Shown piece after piece: positions 1 to 9,935 of a stretch of 64,000 nt of DNA. The stretch comes from Devosia sediminis (lineage in GTDB: Bacteria > Pseudomonadota > Alphaproteobacteria > Rhizobiales > Devosiaceae). Where the stretch lies: positions 124,001 to 188,000 of the forward strand of contig NZ_JAEKMH010000004.1 of the NCBI RefSeq assembly GCF_016411825.1, written 5' to 3'. Numbering within the stretch: position 1 is the first letter of the stretch; each line of letters opens with the position of its first letter. The notes under the pieces are model-generated. The model did no database searches. It saw only the letters and a program-made list of their open reading frames with translations, and was not told the origin of the DNA. The translations under genes and the position numbers were made by a program.

Positions 1-667
1 ACTGTCCGATCACCCCGCCGATCACGTCGAGGGTAAGGTCGGAGGTGACGATGCCCGCAGGCTTGCCATCCTTGTGCACGACCATGGCGATGCTGGTCAG
101 CAGCGTGTCCTTGCCCTCGACCGCATAGGCATAGGGCGCGGTCAGCACGCCGCGATCCTCGCGCATGGGCAGGTGATACCAGTTCTCGTCATTGGCAGGC
201 ACCGACATGTCGAGCGCTTCGAGCGCCACCTTGCCGCCCGCCTGGGTGAAGTAGGGCACGAACCGGCCCTGCGCATCCGAATGGGGCTGGCCCCGATGGG
301 CCGCATCGCTGCCCAGCACATCTGGCTCCAGCGCCACCGTCATGCCGACCACAGATGGCCGCGACTGCAGCGCACGAGTAACGGCTTCGGCGACGGCCTC
401 GCGGCTGGCATTGGTGGCAACCAGGCCCTCGACAATGGCCGCGGTCGCCTGGGTATGGGCGATCACATTGCCCAACTGCCCGGTCGCGAGCTGGCTGTAC
501 TGTCCGAGCAGCGCCCGGGCCCGTTCCTCCGCCTCGGCACCGGCCGTCTGGTACATGAGATAAAGCCCCCCGGCGATGAGGCCGCCGGTGGCCAGGAGGA
601 AGACAATGCCCGCTCCCAGCACCAGCTTGAGTTGGATGGACAGATCGCTCAGTTTCATCTTGCGCAT
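1..667 (-). CDS. Methyl-accepting chemotaxis protein, N-terminal part (cut by window edge)
   Basis: This is the amino-terminal 222 residues of a membrane chemoreceptor; the rest lies outside the window. A short basic start is followed by one strong membrane helix (about residues 13-35) and then a periplasmic sensor. The sensor carries the dCache signature WYHLPMRE followed by LTAPYAY and a GIVTSDLTLDVI strand, so it should bind a small ligand directly or through a binding protein. ATG at 667 is used because GGAAG lies just upstream; ATG at 658 is an equally good alternative. It is the last of six receptor genes in a row on this strand, and the 283 bp before it contain the terminator of the preceding receptor gene. 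The ligand cannot be read from the sequence. Confidence 0.85.
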   Translation of the reverse strand, partial: MRKMKLSDLSIQLKLVLGAGIVFLLATGGLIAGGLYLMYQTAGAEAEERARALLGQYSQLATGQLGNVIAHTQATAAIVEGLVATNASREAVAEAVTRALQSRPSVVGMTVALEPDVLGSDAAHRGQPHSDAQGRFVPYFTQAGGKVALEALDMSVPANDENWYHLPMREDRGVLTAPYAYAVEGKDTLLTSIAMVVHKDGKPAGIVTSDLTLDVIGGVIGQ

Positions 668-898
668 GCTTCCAATAAAGCCGGTCCTTCTGGACAGGCC
701 AAAACCCCGCGCTCGCCGTGCGCGCCAACGGTCCACCCCGAGGGGCGGAACAAAGGTCAAAATACGGGGGAATGACGCCCGCCCAAGCCACCGGCGCCGT
801 TGCCGGGGTTCGTAAATTCAGGTCTGCGTCCAATCTGAGTTAAAGCAGAACAGCGTTAAGGCCCGGTAAAGCCAAAGAGTTCTCTGCTCAAATGCAGA

Positions 899-919
899 AG
901 GGGGCGCCCAGCGCCCCCT
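899..919 (-). terminator. Hairpin after receptor gene 951-3020
   Basis: GGGGGCGC and GCGCCCCC form a perfect 8-bp stem with a 3-base loop, about 30 bp past the stop codon of the minus-strand receptor gene. Only a weak T-rich stretch follows, so termination efficiency is uncertain. Confidence 0.6.
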
Positions 920-950
920 CCCGATACTCTTGTTCGTCCTTTTAAGGACT

Positions 951-3020
951 TCAGAATTCGTCCCAGTCGGCGGCGACAGCGGCATTGCCGTGGCTGAGAT
1001 AGGCCTTGCTGGCCTTTTGGGCCGAACCGCGCGCCGGCGCGGCGGCGGGCCGGAGCTGCATCGGGGCGGCAGCCTCGGTCTCGTCGAGCGTGAAGATGTC
1101 GACTACGCTGTCGAGCTCACCCGCCTGCGCCTCGGTCTGCTCGATGGCGGCATTGGTTTGTTCCACCAGCGCCGCATTGTGCTGGGTCATTTCGTCGAGC
1201 GTGCGCACGGCGACGCTGACCTCGTCGATGGCCGCTGCCTGCGCCTTGCTGGCCTTGGCGATGGCCTGCATCAGCCCGGCATTTTCGGTGACCGCGCCCA
1301 GCATGTCGCGCAGTTGCGTGGCCGCGCTCGACACCAGTTGCGAGCCGCCCTGCACCTCACTGGCACTGGCTTCGATCAGCACCTTGACCTCGGACGAGGC
1401 CTGCGCCGCCGATTGGGCGAGCCGCCGCACTTCCACCGCGACCACCGCAAAGCCCTTGCCGGCATCGCCCGCCCGCGCCGCTTCCACCGAGGCGTTGAGG
1501 GCCAGCAGATTGGTCTGAAAAGCGATGTCGTCGATCATGCCGATGATGTTGGAAATCTTGGCCGAGGACTGCGTGATCCGCTCCATGGCGGCATTGGCCC
1601 GGTCCATGACCTCGCCGCTGCGCGCTGCGTCGGCCGAGACCGCATTGGCTGATGTATTGGCATCATCGGCCATGCGGGCATTTTCGGCCACGGTATTGGC
1701 CAATTGCTCCATGGCCGCCGAGGTTTCTTCGATGGTCGCCGCCTGCTTGGTGGTGCGCTCGGAAAGGTCGTTGGCACCCGAGAGGATTTCACCCGTCGCG
1801 GTTTTGAGGGCCCGCGAAGTCACGCGCAGCTTGCCGATCACGTCGCTGAGCTTCTCGGCCACCGCATTGGTGTCGCTCTTGAGCTTGGCGAAGGAGCCCT
1901 GATAGTCCCCTTTCATGCGCTGCGTGAGGTCTGCCTCGGCCAGGGCCGCCAGCACCGCCCCGGTTTCCCCCAGGCCGCGGTCGACGGTTTCGACGAGACT
2001 GTTGACGCTGCCCGCCAGGCTGTTGAGTTCGGCATCGGGGAATTGCGCATGCACGCGCTTGGAGAAGTCGCCGGCAATGGCGGCGTCAACCACCTCGCCG
2101 AAGGCCGCCTGCAGCGCCACCATCATGTCGGTGCGCTCGATGCGGCGGCGCTGGGACGCGGCGCGTTCTTCCTCGGTCATGGCGCTGACCTTGAGCCCGT
2201 TTTCGCGGAACACTTCCACGGCGCGCGCCATTTCGCCGATTTCGTTCTGCCGCCCGAGATAGGGCACTTCGGTTTCATAATCCCCGTCGGCAATGACCTT
2301 CATGGTCTTGGCCAGGCGCGGCACCGGCGCCATCAACGCCCGCGAGATGAAGAAGCCGGCAAGGCCAAGTACCAGCAGCGTGCCCAGATTGATGGCCATC
2401 AGCAGGCTGACCATGGCCGAGATAACGCCCTGGACCCCGTCCTTGTCGACGCCGACATAAAGGATGCCCACCGGCGCGCCGGCCATGTCGACGATCGGCT
2501 GGTAGCCGGTATAATAGGCGCGCCCGACAATAGTGGCCTCGCCATAATAGGGCTGGCCGGCCATGACCGATTCATAGGCCGTGCTGGTCGCGCCCAGGGT
2601 CGTGCCGGTGATGCGCTCGCCATCCTCGCCGACCAGGGTCGTGGTCATGCGCACGAAATCCTGCTGGGTGGCATCGAAGCCGAAAATGGTCGCGGACTCG
2701 CCGGTCAGACGCACGATGGAATCGACCAGGTCGTGATTGACGAACTGCCGAGGCATGGCAAAGGTCTTGATCTGTTCGAGCGATCCGTCCTCGCCCCACG
2801 TGACCTCGGCGCCCGGCAGGTTGCTGGCAAGGATCGTTGCCGCGGTCTTGAGGTTGGCGCGCTGCTGCTCTTCGGCCTGCAGGCGCAATGTGCCGCTGAG
2901 ATTGTAGTAGATCGCCGCCGAGACAGCCATCACCGAGATCAGGATGGCCACGATGACCATCGTCGCGATGGCCGTGGTGAGACGGATATTGCCAAAGAAG
3001 CGTTTTATTGAGCCGACCAC
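951..3020 (-). CDS. Methyl-accepting chemotaxis protein with Cache-type sensor
   Basis: A 689-residue transmembrane chemoreceptor. Membrane helices lie at about 15-38 and 205-226 and flank a periplasmic Cache_3/Cache_2-like sensor. A HAMP domain follows (about 227-280), then a second HAMP-like stretch (about 300-395) and a long methyl-accepting coiled coil. The signalling tip, containing [20 protein letters not shown], is at about 497-535 and contacts CheA and CheW. The C-terminus is DWDEF, which matches the xWxxF tether used by CheR and CheB in rhizobial receptors. The start is GTG, supported by a GGGGG ribosome binding site. It is the second of six tandem receptor genes. The ligand is unknown. 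Confidence 0.95.
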   Translation of the reverse strand: MVGSIKRFFGNIRLTTAIATMVIVAILISVMAVSAAIYYNLSGTLRLQAEEQQRANLKTAATILASNLPGAEVTWGEDGSLEQIKTFAMPRQFVNHDLVDSIVRLTGESATIFGFDATQQDFVRMTTTLVGEDGERITGTTLGATSTAYESVMAGQPYYGEATIVGRAYYTGYQPIVDMAGAPVGILYVGVDKDGVQGVISAMVSLLMAINLGTLLVLGLAGFFISRALMAPVPRLAKTMKVIADGDYETEVPYLGRQNEIGEMARAVEVFRENGLKVSAMTEEERAASQRRRIERTDMMVALQAAFGEVVDAAIAGDFSKRVHAQFPDAELNSLAGSVNSLVETVDRGLGETGAVLAALAEADLTQRMKGDYQGSFAKLKSDTNAVAEKLSDVIGKLRVTSRALKTATGEILSGANDLSERTTKQAATIEETSAAMEQLANTVAENARMADDANTSANAVSADAARSGEVMDRANAAMERITQSSAKISNIIGMIDDIAFQTNLLALNASVEAARAGDAGKGFAVVAVEVRRLAQSAAQASSEVKVLIEASASEVQGGSQLVSSAATQLRDMLGAVTENAGLMQAIAKASKAQAAAIDEVSVAVRTLDEMTQHNAALVEQTNAAIEQTEAQAGELDSVVDIFTLDETEAAAPMQLRPAAAPARGSAQKASKAYLSHGNAAVAADWDEF

Positions 3021-3071
3021 AGATCAGACCCCCATTGCGTCGCCCAGCTCCCCCACGGAACGGCGACAGTC

Positions 3072-3100
3072 TTAGGAGAAATCCTAATCCGATCGGATTA
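3072..3100. promoter_or_regulatory. Overlapping palindromes upstream of receptor gene 951-3020
   Basis: TAATCCGATCGGATTA (3085-3100) is a perfect 16-bp palindrome. It overlaps a second inverted repeat, TTAGGA-GAAA-TCCTAA (3072-3087). Both lie 50-80 bp upstream of the GTG start, in the only AT-rich part of this gap. This position fits an operator or promoter element. No known regulator was matched. Confidence 0.35.
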
Positions 3101-3127
3101 ACCGAGTATTATCCATCGAAAATGACT

Positions 3128-3149
3128 GCGGCCTGCTTATGCAGGCCGC
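3128..3149 (-). terminator. Intrinsic terminator-like hairpin after receptor gene 3175-5247
   Basis: GCGGCCTGC and GCAGGCCGC form a perfect 9-bp stem with a 4-base loop, 25 bp beyond the stop codon. On the minus strand the stem is followed by AGTCATTTTC. Confidence 0.65.
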
Positions 3150-3174
3150 ATATTATTTGGGCAGGGAGAAAGAC

Positions 3175-5247
3175 TTAGAATTCGTCCCAATCGGCCGACA
3201 CCGCCGCATTGCCCTGGGTGAGATAGGTCTTTGCTGCCTTTGGCGCCGACCTGGAGACCGGAGCAGGGGCGGGGCGACGCATCGTGGACTGGGCCGGTAC
3301 CTCGCTCGCTGCATTGGCCACGGCGAAGATGTCGACGATCCGGTCGAGCTCGCTGGCCTGGGCCTCGGTCTGCTCGATGGCGGCATTGGTTTCTTCCACC
3401 AGCGCCGCATTGTGCTGGGTCATCTCGTCCATGGTGCGCACCGCCGAGCTGACTTCCTCGATGGAAGTGGCCTGTTCGGCGCTGTCGCGGGCAATGGCTT
3501 CGAGCGACTGAGTATTCTCGCGAATGGCTTCGAGCATGCTGGCCAGCTTGCCGGCGGCTTCGCCCACGAGCTTGGAGCCATTCGTCACTTCGCCGCTCGA
3601 CTGCTCGATCAGCGCCTTGACGTCGGACGATGCGCTGGCGGCGCTCTGCGCCAGGCGCCGCACTTCCACGGCCACCACGGCAAAGCCCTTGCCGGCATCG
3701 CCGGCCCGCGCCGCTTCCACCGAGGCATTGAGCGCCAAGAGGTTGGTCTGGAAGGCGATGTCGTCGATCAGCCCGATAATGTTGGAGATCTTGGCCGAAG
3801 AGGCGGTGATCCGCTCCATGGCGTCATTGGCGGCATCCATGACGCGTCCGCCCTCTTCGGCCGTGTTGGTGACGCGCGAGGCACAGGCGCTCGCATTCTT
3901 GGCGCGCTCGGCATTGGCGAGCACGGTGGAGGCCAGTTGTTCCATGGCCGCCGAGGTTTCCTCGATGGTCGCCGCCTGCTTGGTGGTGCGCTCGGAAAGA
4001 TCGTTGGCGCCCGAAAGCATTTCGCCGGTGGCGGTCTTGAGCGAACCCGAAGTGTGGCGCAACTGCATGACCACGTCGGTCAGCTTGTCGCCCACCGCAT
4101 TGATGTCGGATTTGAGCTTGGCAAAGGCGCCCTGATAGTCGCCCTCCATGCGACGCGTCAGATCGGCTTCGGCCATGGCGCCCAGCACTTCGCCCACTTC
4201 GGCGACGCTGCGATCAAAGGTCTCGACCAGGTTGTTGACGCTGGAGGCGAGGCCATTGAGTTCCGCATCGGGGAAGGCGGCGGTGACGCGCTGGGTGAAA
4301 TCGCCGGCAATGGCGGCATCCACCACCTCACCGAAGGCACCCTGCAGCTCGCTCATCATCTGGCGGCGCTTTTCCTCGTCAGCGATGATGCGGGCGGCTT
4401 CCGCCTCGGTCATCTGGCTGACGCGCAGGCCGTTTTCGCGGAACACTTCCACGGCGCGGGCCATGGCGCCCACTTCATTGCCCTGGCTCGTATAGGGAAC
4501 ATCGACCTCGTAATTGCCCTGGGCGACCACATCCATGGTCCGCGCCAGCGCCGGGATCGGCCTCGTGATGAGGCGCGAGGTGACAAAGCCCAAGAGGCTG
4601 AAGCCGACAATGGCGGCACCGCCGACCATGGCGATCAGACCCAGCACGCCAGTGGCCTGGGCCTCGACATTGGCCATGGGTGTGCCGGCCATGATGGCAC
4701 CCATCACCTCGCCGCTGGTCTTGGAGATCGGCTGCAGCGCCGCGTAATACTTGACGCCGTCGAGCATGACCTCGCCGAGTACCATCTCGCCGGCATTGAG
4801 CTTGGCAACCATGTCGCTGGCGGCCGGCAGGATGCCACCCACGGCACGGGCGCCATCGGGCAGCACCAGGCTCGTGGTCTTGGCCACCATGTCGCCGGTG
4901 GCCGTATCGGTCACGTAGATGGCGGCGTCCTGCTTGGTGACGCGGGTGACCGAGTCGATGACTTCGGTATCGTAGAAGGGAGGAATGGCCCAGCTCTGGA
5001 AGGAGGCGATGGCGCCTTCCTCGTTCCAGGTCAGCACCGAGCCGGAAATGCGGCGCTCGAGAATGGTGGCGGCGACGCCCAGATTGGTCTCCTGCTGCAC
5101 CCGGCTCTCGGCCATGGATTGACTATGCAGGTTCAGATAGATCGCGCCCGATACGGCGGCGATGGATCCGACAATCGACAACATGACGAGCATCATGATG
5201 CTGGTCGTCATGCGCACATTTCCCAAAGCGCGCGCAATCAGTTTCAT
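3175..5247 (-). CDS. Methyl-accepting chemotaxis protein with Cache-type sensor
   Basis: A 690-residue receptor with the same layout as its neighbours: membrane helix at about 14-36, periplasmic Cache-type sensor to about 195, second membrane helix at about 205-228, HAMP plus a HAMP-like linker, then the methyl-accepting coiled coil. The signalling tip [20 protein letters not shown] is intact and the C-terminus is DWDEF. ATG at 5247 has a strong GGGGGAGAG site upstream. The cytoplasmic half is almost identical to the flanking receptors, whereas the sensor (with the motif [13 protein letters not shown]) differs, which suggests duplication followed by change of ligand specificity. Confidence 0.95.
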   Translation of the reverse strand: MKLIARALGNVRMTTSIMMLVMLSIVGSIAAVSGAIYLNLHSQSMAESRVQQETNLGVAATILERRISGSVLTWNEEGAIASFQSWAIPPFYDTEVIDSVTRVTKQDAAIYVTDTATGDMVAKTTSLVLPDGARAVGGILPAASDMVAKLNAGEMVLGEVMLDGVKYYAALQPISKTSGEVMGAIMAGTPMANVEAQATGVLGLIAMVGGAAIVGFSLLGFVTSRLITRPIPALARTMDVVAQGNYEVDVPYTSQGNEVGAMARAVEVFRENGLRVSQMTEAEAARIIADEEKRRQMMSELQGAFGEVVDAAIAGDFTQRVTAAFPDAELNGLASSVNNLVETFDRSVAEVGEVLGAMAEADLTRRMEGDYQGAFAKLKSDINAVGDKLTDVVMQLRHTSGSLKTATGEMLSGANDLSERTTKQAATIEETSAAMEQLASTVLANAERAKNASACASRVTNTAEEGGRVMDAANDAMERITASSAKISNIIGLIDDIAFQTNLLALNASVEAARAGDAGKGFAVVAVEVRRLAQSAASASSDVKALIEQSSGEVTNGSKLVGEAAGKLASMLEAIRENTQSLEAIARDSAEQATSIEEVSSAVRTMDEMTQHNAALVEETNAAIEQTEAQASELDRIVDIFAVANAASEVPAQSTMRRPAPAPVSRSAPKAAKTYLTQGNAAVSADWDEF

Positions 5248-5493
5248 AGCGTCTCTCCCCCACGCGGACCCGGAAGGCGTCGGTGACGTCCCGGATCGGC
5301 TGAATCGGCCAAAACGCTATGGGATATTATTTACTGAAAACTGTACGGATTTCCCCGGAATCGATTTCACAGCCTGTTCACCAGGAAAAAGAGACAAATT
5401 TGTCCAGACAAGTGCCCTGTCTTTGCTTTTTTTGCGCGCCGGGCGTGGGGCCGCGGCGCGCAGGGATGGTGATTCTCTCGCGGTCGCCCGGCC

Positions 5494-7557
5494 TCAGAAC
5501 TCGCTCCAGTCGGCGTCGAGGGCAGCATTGCCGCGCGCCAGATAGGCGCGTCCCGCCGTCCTGACGCGGTCATTGGCGACAGCGCGGCTGGGAGAGACTG
5601 CCGCCTCCTGCGGCGTGACGGTGAAGACATCGACGATCCGGTCGAGCTGGCTCGCCTGCGCCTCGGTCTGTTCGATGGCGGCATTCATCTCCTCGACCAG
5701 CGCCGCATTGTGCTGGGTCATTTCGTCCATGGTGCGCACCGCCGTCGTCACTTCGTCGATGGCGGCGGCCTGCTGGCGGCTCTCCTGGGCGATCGAGTGC
5801 ATCAGCCCGTTGGAGGTGCGCGCCGCCTCGAGAATGGCGGTGAGCTTGGCCGCAGCATCGGCCACGAGGCGCGATCCGCCCTTCACCTCCGAGGCGCTCT
5901 GCTCGACCAGCGTCTTGACGTCAGATGAGGCCTGCGCCGCCGATTGAGCCAGTCGCCGCACTTCCACCGCCACCACGGCAAAGCCCTTGCCCGCCTCGCC
6001 GGCCCGCGCCGCCTCGACCGAGGCGTTGAGGGCAAGAAGGTTGGTCTGGAAGGCGATGTCGTCGATCATGCCGATAATGTTGGAGATCTTGCCCGAGGAG
6101 GTGGTGATCCGCTCCATGGCATCGGTGGCCGCTTCCATGACCTGGCCGCCCTCTTCGGCGGTGCGCGTGACGAGACCTGCACTGCTGCTCGCCTCCTGGG
6201 CGCGTCCGGCATTGGTCATCACGGTGGAGGCGAGCTGCTCCATGGCCGCCGACGTCTCTTCGATGGTGGCTGCCTGCTTGGTGGTACGCTCGGAGAGGTC
6301 GTTGGCGCCCGAGAGGATTTCGCCCGTCGCGGTCTTGAGCGTACCCGAGGTGGCGCGTAACTGCCCGACAACGTCGCTCAGCTTGTCGGCCACTGCATTG
6401 GTATCGTCCTTGAGCTGGGCCAGCGCACCCTCATAGTCGCCCTCCATCCGGCGGGTGAGGTCGGTATTGGCCAGCGCCGCGAGCACCGAGCCCACTTCGG
6501 TGACGCCACGGTCGACCGTCGAGACCAGGTTGTTGACGCTGGAGGCCAGCGCATTGAGCTCCTCGTCCGGAAACTGGGTGCCGACGCGGCGGCCGAAATC
6601 GCCGGCCACGGCCGCGTCCACCACGTCGCCGAAGGCAGCCTGCAACTCGCGCATCATCTGGCGGCGCTTGTCCTCGTCGGCCAGGATGCGCGCGGCTTCC
6701 GCCTCGGTCATCTCGCTCACCCGCAAGCCGTTCTCGCGGAACACTTCCACGGCCCGCGCCATGCCGCCGACTTCGTTGCCCAGCGTGCGATAGGGCACGT
6801 CGGTCTCGAACTCACCCTCGGCAATGGCGTCCATGGCCCGGGCGATGCGCGGGATCGGCCGGGTGATAGCCAGGCTGACGAGGTAGCCCAGCACCGCCAG
6901 CACCAGCGTCGTGCCCAGCCCGATGGCCAGCAGCAGAACCATGGTCTGGCTCACCTGCTGCTCGATGCGGGCCACCGGCTCGCCGACGAATAGCGCGCCG
7001 GCCAGCGCCCCGTCCTCGCGCAGCACCGGGAAGTAAGCCGAGTAGTAATTGACCCCGGCAAGGCTCTCTTCGCCGAACCAGCCCTGCCCGGCGCCGAGCG
7101 CCGCCATGACCGCGCCATCGGGGTCGATGACGCTGTCCTTGAGGCTCTCACCGGTATCGGTCGCCAGCGTGGTCGTGTTGTTGACCAGCGCGCCGCTATC
7201 CTTGTCGGTGATGTAGATGGCGGTCTCGGCGCCGATGACACGGCTGATGCCGTCCACCAGTTCGGTATCGAAGAAGGGCAGCAGCGCCCAGCCCTTGACC
7301 TGGCTCATGGCGCCATCCTCGGTCCATTCCACCACCGTGCCGCCCTTCATATTGGTGGCGGCGGCAAAGATGGTTGCAGCGGTTTTGAGGTTGGTCTCCT
7401 GCCGATCCCGCCCTTGCTGCATCATGGTGGAGGAGAAGCTGAGATAGATGCCCAAGACCACGACGCCGATCGACACCATGATCGCCGCCATGACGAGGCC
7501 CGATATCTGAAGCCTGAGGCTCAGCCGCCCAAAGAATTTCCCGATAAACCCGACCAT
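5494..7557 (-). CDS. Methyl-accepting chemotaxis protein with Cache-type sensor
   Basis: A 687-residue receptor. ATG at 7557 (MVGFIGKFFGRLSLRL) is chosen over an in-frame ATG 48 bases upstream because GGGGGA precedes it and its N-terminus matches the other receptors. It has a membrane helix at about 18-42, a Cache-type sensor, a second helix near 210-232, HAMP, a linker with HAMP character, an intact signalling tip and a C-terminal DWSEF. Bases 5429-5456 downstream can form a GC-rich hairpin, but the T-run is on the wrong side for this gene. It is most similar in its cytoplasmic half to the receptor at 7754-9796. Confidence 0.95.
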   Translation of the reverse strand: MVGFIGKFFGRLSLRLQISGLVMAAIMVSIGVVVLGIYLSFSSTMMQQGRDRQETNLKTAATIFAAATNMKGGTVVEWTEDGAMSQVKGWALLPFFDTELVDGISRVIGAETAIYITDKDSGALVNNTTTLATDTGESLKDSVIDPDGAVMAALGAGQGWFGEESLAGVNYYSAYFPVLREDGALAGALFVGEPVARIEQQVSQTMVLLLAIGLGTTLVLAVLGYLVSLAITRPIPRIARAMDAIAEGEFETDVPYRTLGNEVGGMARAVEVFRENGLRVSEMTEAEAARILADEDKRRQMMRELQAAFGDVVDAAVAGDFGRRVGTQFPDEELNALASSVNNLVSTVDRGVTEVGSVLAALANTDLTRRMEGDYEGALAQLKDDTNAVADKLSDVVGQLRATSGTLKTATGEILSGANDLSERTTKQAATIEETSAAMEQLASTVMTNAGRAQEASSSAGLVTRTAEEGGQVMEAATDAMERITTSSGKISNIIGMIDDIAFQTNLLALNASVEAARAGEAGKGFAVVAVEVRRLAQSAAQASSDVKTLVEQSASEVKGGSRLVADAAAKLTAILEAARTSNGLMHSIAQESRQQAAAIDEVTTAVRTMDEMTQHNAALVEEMNAAIEQTEAQASQLDRIVDVFTVTPQEAAVSPSRAVANDRVRTAGRAYLARGNAALDADWSEF

Positions 7558-7753
7558 GCCCGTCCCCCGAAGCAATCCAGCGTGGGAGCAAGCATGGGGT
7601 CGCAAATTTAATCAAGTATTACAATGATTTAGTCAAGGTGCATTTTCATTTTGAGGGGCTGGAAGTGTAAATTCCGCTCTCAAAACGCGCCGGCCTGAGC
7701 CGCTTTCACATTTTTATCGCCTGAATGCGAAAAGCCGTCCGCGATCCCCAGCG

Positions 7754-9796
7754 TCAGAATTCGCTCCAGTCGGTCTTGAGGGCGGCATTGCCGCGGCTGA
7801 GATAGGCCCGGCCGGCAGAGCGCACATCCGGCGCCGCGGGGCGGCTCGATGCCTGCGGCCGGCTCTCCTCGATGCGGAAAATATCGACAATGCCGTCGAG
7901 CTGAGTGGCCTGCGCCTCGGTCTGTTCGATGGCGGCATTCATCTCCTCGACCAGCGCGGCATTGTGCTGGGTCATCTCGTCCATCTGGCGCACCGCGGCA
8001 TTGACCTCCTCGATGGAGGACGCCTGTTCGCGGCTGTCGGTGGCGATGGAATGCATCAGAGTGTTCGACGCCCGGGCGGCATCGAGAATGGCGCCGAGCT
8101 TGGCCGCGGCATCCGCCACGAGCCGCGATCCGCCACGCACTTCCTCGGCGCTCTGCTCGATCAGCAGTTTCACGTCCGACGAGGCCTGGGCCGCGCTCTG
8201 GGCGAGGCGCCGCACTTCCACGGCCACCACGGCAAATCCCTTGCCGGCCTCACCGGCTCGTGCCGCCTCGACCGAGGCATTGAGCGCCAAGAGGTTGGTC
8301 TGGAAGGCGATGTCGTCGATCATGCCAATGATGTTGGAGATCTTGCCCGAGGAGGTGGTGATCTTCTCCATGGCTCCAGTGGCCGCGTCCATCACCTGGC
8401 CCCCTTCCTCGGCGGTACGGGTGACAAGGCTGGCGCTGCTGCTCGCTTCCTGGGCGCGCCCGGCATTGGTCAGGACGGTAGAGGCCAATTGTTCCATGGC
8501 CGCCGAGGTCTCTTCGATCGTCGCGGCCTGCTTGGTGGTGCGCTCGGACAGGTCGTTGGCGCCCGAGAGAATTTCGCTGGTGGCAGTCTTGAGCGTGCCG
8601 GAGGTGGCGCGCAACTGCCCAACGACTTCGCTCAGCTTGTCGGCCACCGCATTGGTGTCACTCTTGAGCTGGGCCAGCGCCCCTTCATAGTCGCCCTCCA
8701 TGCGGCGGGTCAGGTCGGTATGGGCCAGGGCGCCAAGCACGGAGCCGACTTCGGCAATGCCGCGATCGACGGTCGAGACCAGGTTATTGATGCTGCCCGA
8801 AAGCGCATTGAGCTCGGGATCAGGGAATTCCACCATGACGCGACGGCCGAAATCGCCGGCCACGGCGGCATCGACCACGGCGCCGAAGGCGTCCTGCAGC
8901 TCCACCATCATCTGCTGGCGTGCTTCGCGATCGGCGATGATTCGCGCCGCTTCCGCCTCGGTCATCTGGCTGACGCGCTGTCCGTTTTCGCGGAACACTT
9001 CCACGGCCCGGGCCATGGCGCCGATTTCATTGCCGCGATCGACAAAGGGGACGGCCACATCGTAGTCGCCGGCGGCGATGGCATCCATGGTGCCGGCCAG
9101 TTTCGGGATCGGCCGCGTGAGGAGGCGCGACATCAGGAGGCCGATGGCGCTCATCACCAGCAGCAGCGCGCCGGCCATGGCGGCGAGGCCCGGCAATGCC
9201 GCATTGGCGGCGGCGTCGGCCAGCGCCGCGTCCTTGCCGACCCAGAAGGCGCCCAGGAGCGTGCCGTCGAGCTTGAAGATCGGATAGGCGGCGGCATTGA
9301 AGGTGCTGCCCTCGATGCTCATTTCGCCCTGGAACATCTGCCCGGCGGCCAGCGCCACGGCGGCGGGACTGGCCGGATCGAGCACGAAATCGACGACCCG
9401 CTCGCCCTCCGCCGTTTCGAAACTGCTGGACTTGGCGATGAACTGCCCGGCCTCGTCGCGGCCGAAGATCACGGTTTCGCCGCCGGTGACCCGCGTCACC
9501 GAATCCACCGCGCCGGTGTCGTAAAAATTGGGGATCGAATAGGTGGTGAAGCTGACAATGCTGCCATCCTCTTCCGACCAGGTCAGCACCGAGCCGTTGA
9601 GCCGCCGTTCATAGACGGTTGCCGCGGTCTTGAGGTCGGCATCCTGCTGGGCGACAGCCTGGCCAACCGCCTGACCGCGCAGGCTGAGATAGGTGCTGGT
9701 GCTATAGGCCAGGATGGTGACGCCGATGCTGATCAGCAGCAGCACCGCAATGGCCGTGGTCAGCCGCACATGGCGCAGGCCGGCAAAAATTGTCAT
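7754..9796 (-). CDS. Methyl-accepting chemotaxis protein with Cache-type sensor
   Basis: A 680-residue receptor. ATG at 9796 ([14 protein letters not shown]) is preferred over an ATG 21 bases upstream because GGAGGGG sits at the right distance. The order is membrane helix (about 13-35), Cache-type sensor containing [13 protein letters not shown], second helix (about 193-215), HAMP, HAMP-like linker, methyl-accepting coiled coil with an intact tip, and a DWSEF tail. It lies in the tandem receptor block, with about 150 bp to the next receptor gene downstream and a terminator in the gap upstream. Confidence 0.95.
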   Translation of the reverse strand: MTIFAGLRHVRLTTAIAVLLLISIGVTILAYSTSTYLSLRGQAVGQAVAQQDADLKTAATVYERRLNGSVLTWSEEDGSIVSFTTYSIPNFYDTGAVDSVTRVTGGETVIFGRDEAGQFIAKSSSFETAEGERVVDFVLDPASPAAVALAAGQMFQGEMSIEGSTFNAAAYPIFKLDGTLLGAFWVGKDAALADAAANAALPGLAAMAGALLLVMSAIGLLMSRLLTRPIPKLAGTMDAIAAGDYDVAVPFVDRGNEIGAMARAVEVFRENGQRVSQMTEAEAARIIADREARQQMMVELQDAFGAVVDAAVAGDFGRRVMVEFPDPELNALSGSINNLVSTVDRGIAEVGSVLGALAHTDLTRRMEGDYEGALAQLKSDTNAVADKLSEVVGQLRATSGTLKTATSEILSGANDLSERTTKQAATIEETSAAMEQLASTVLTNAGRAQEASSSASLVTRTAEEGGQVMDAATGAMEKITTSSGKISNIIGMIDDIAFQTNLLALNASVEAARAGEAGKGFAVVAVEVRRLAQSAAQASSDVKLLIEQSAEEVRGGSRLVADAAAKLGAILDAARASNTLMHSIATDSREQASSIEEVNAAVRQMDEMTQHNAALVEEMNAAIEQTEAQATQLDGIVDIFRIEESRPQASSRPAAPDVRSAGRAYLSRGNAALKTDWSEF

Positions 9797-9904
9797 CTGT
9801 CCCCTCCAGAATAGCACCGGAACTCCTCAATCCCGGCGACCGACGCTAGCCCCGTTCGGCTTAACGCTTGGTTGATCTTGTATGGTAGTCGGCGTGGCAA
9901 GCAA

Positions 9905-9927
9905 AAGGGCGCCTCCGGGGCGCCCTT
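9905..9927 (-). terminator. Intrinsic terminator after receptor gene 9936-12464
   Basis: On the minus strand AAGGGCGCC and GGCGCCCTT form a perfect 9-bp stem with a 5-base loop, followed by TTGCTTGCC, directly after the stop codon of the receptor gene. Confidence 0.75.
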
Positions 9928-9935
9928 GAACTCGC

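Noticed and set aside
5429-5456. GC-rich hairpin as terminator of the receptor gene at 5494-7557
   Set aside because: For the minus-strand transcript the stem is followed by A residues; the T-run is on the wrong side.
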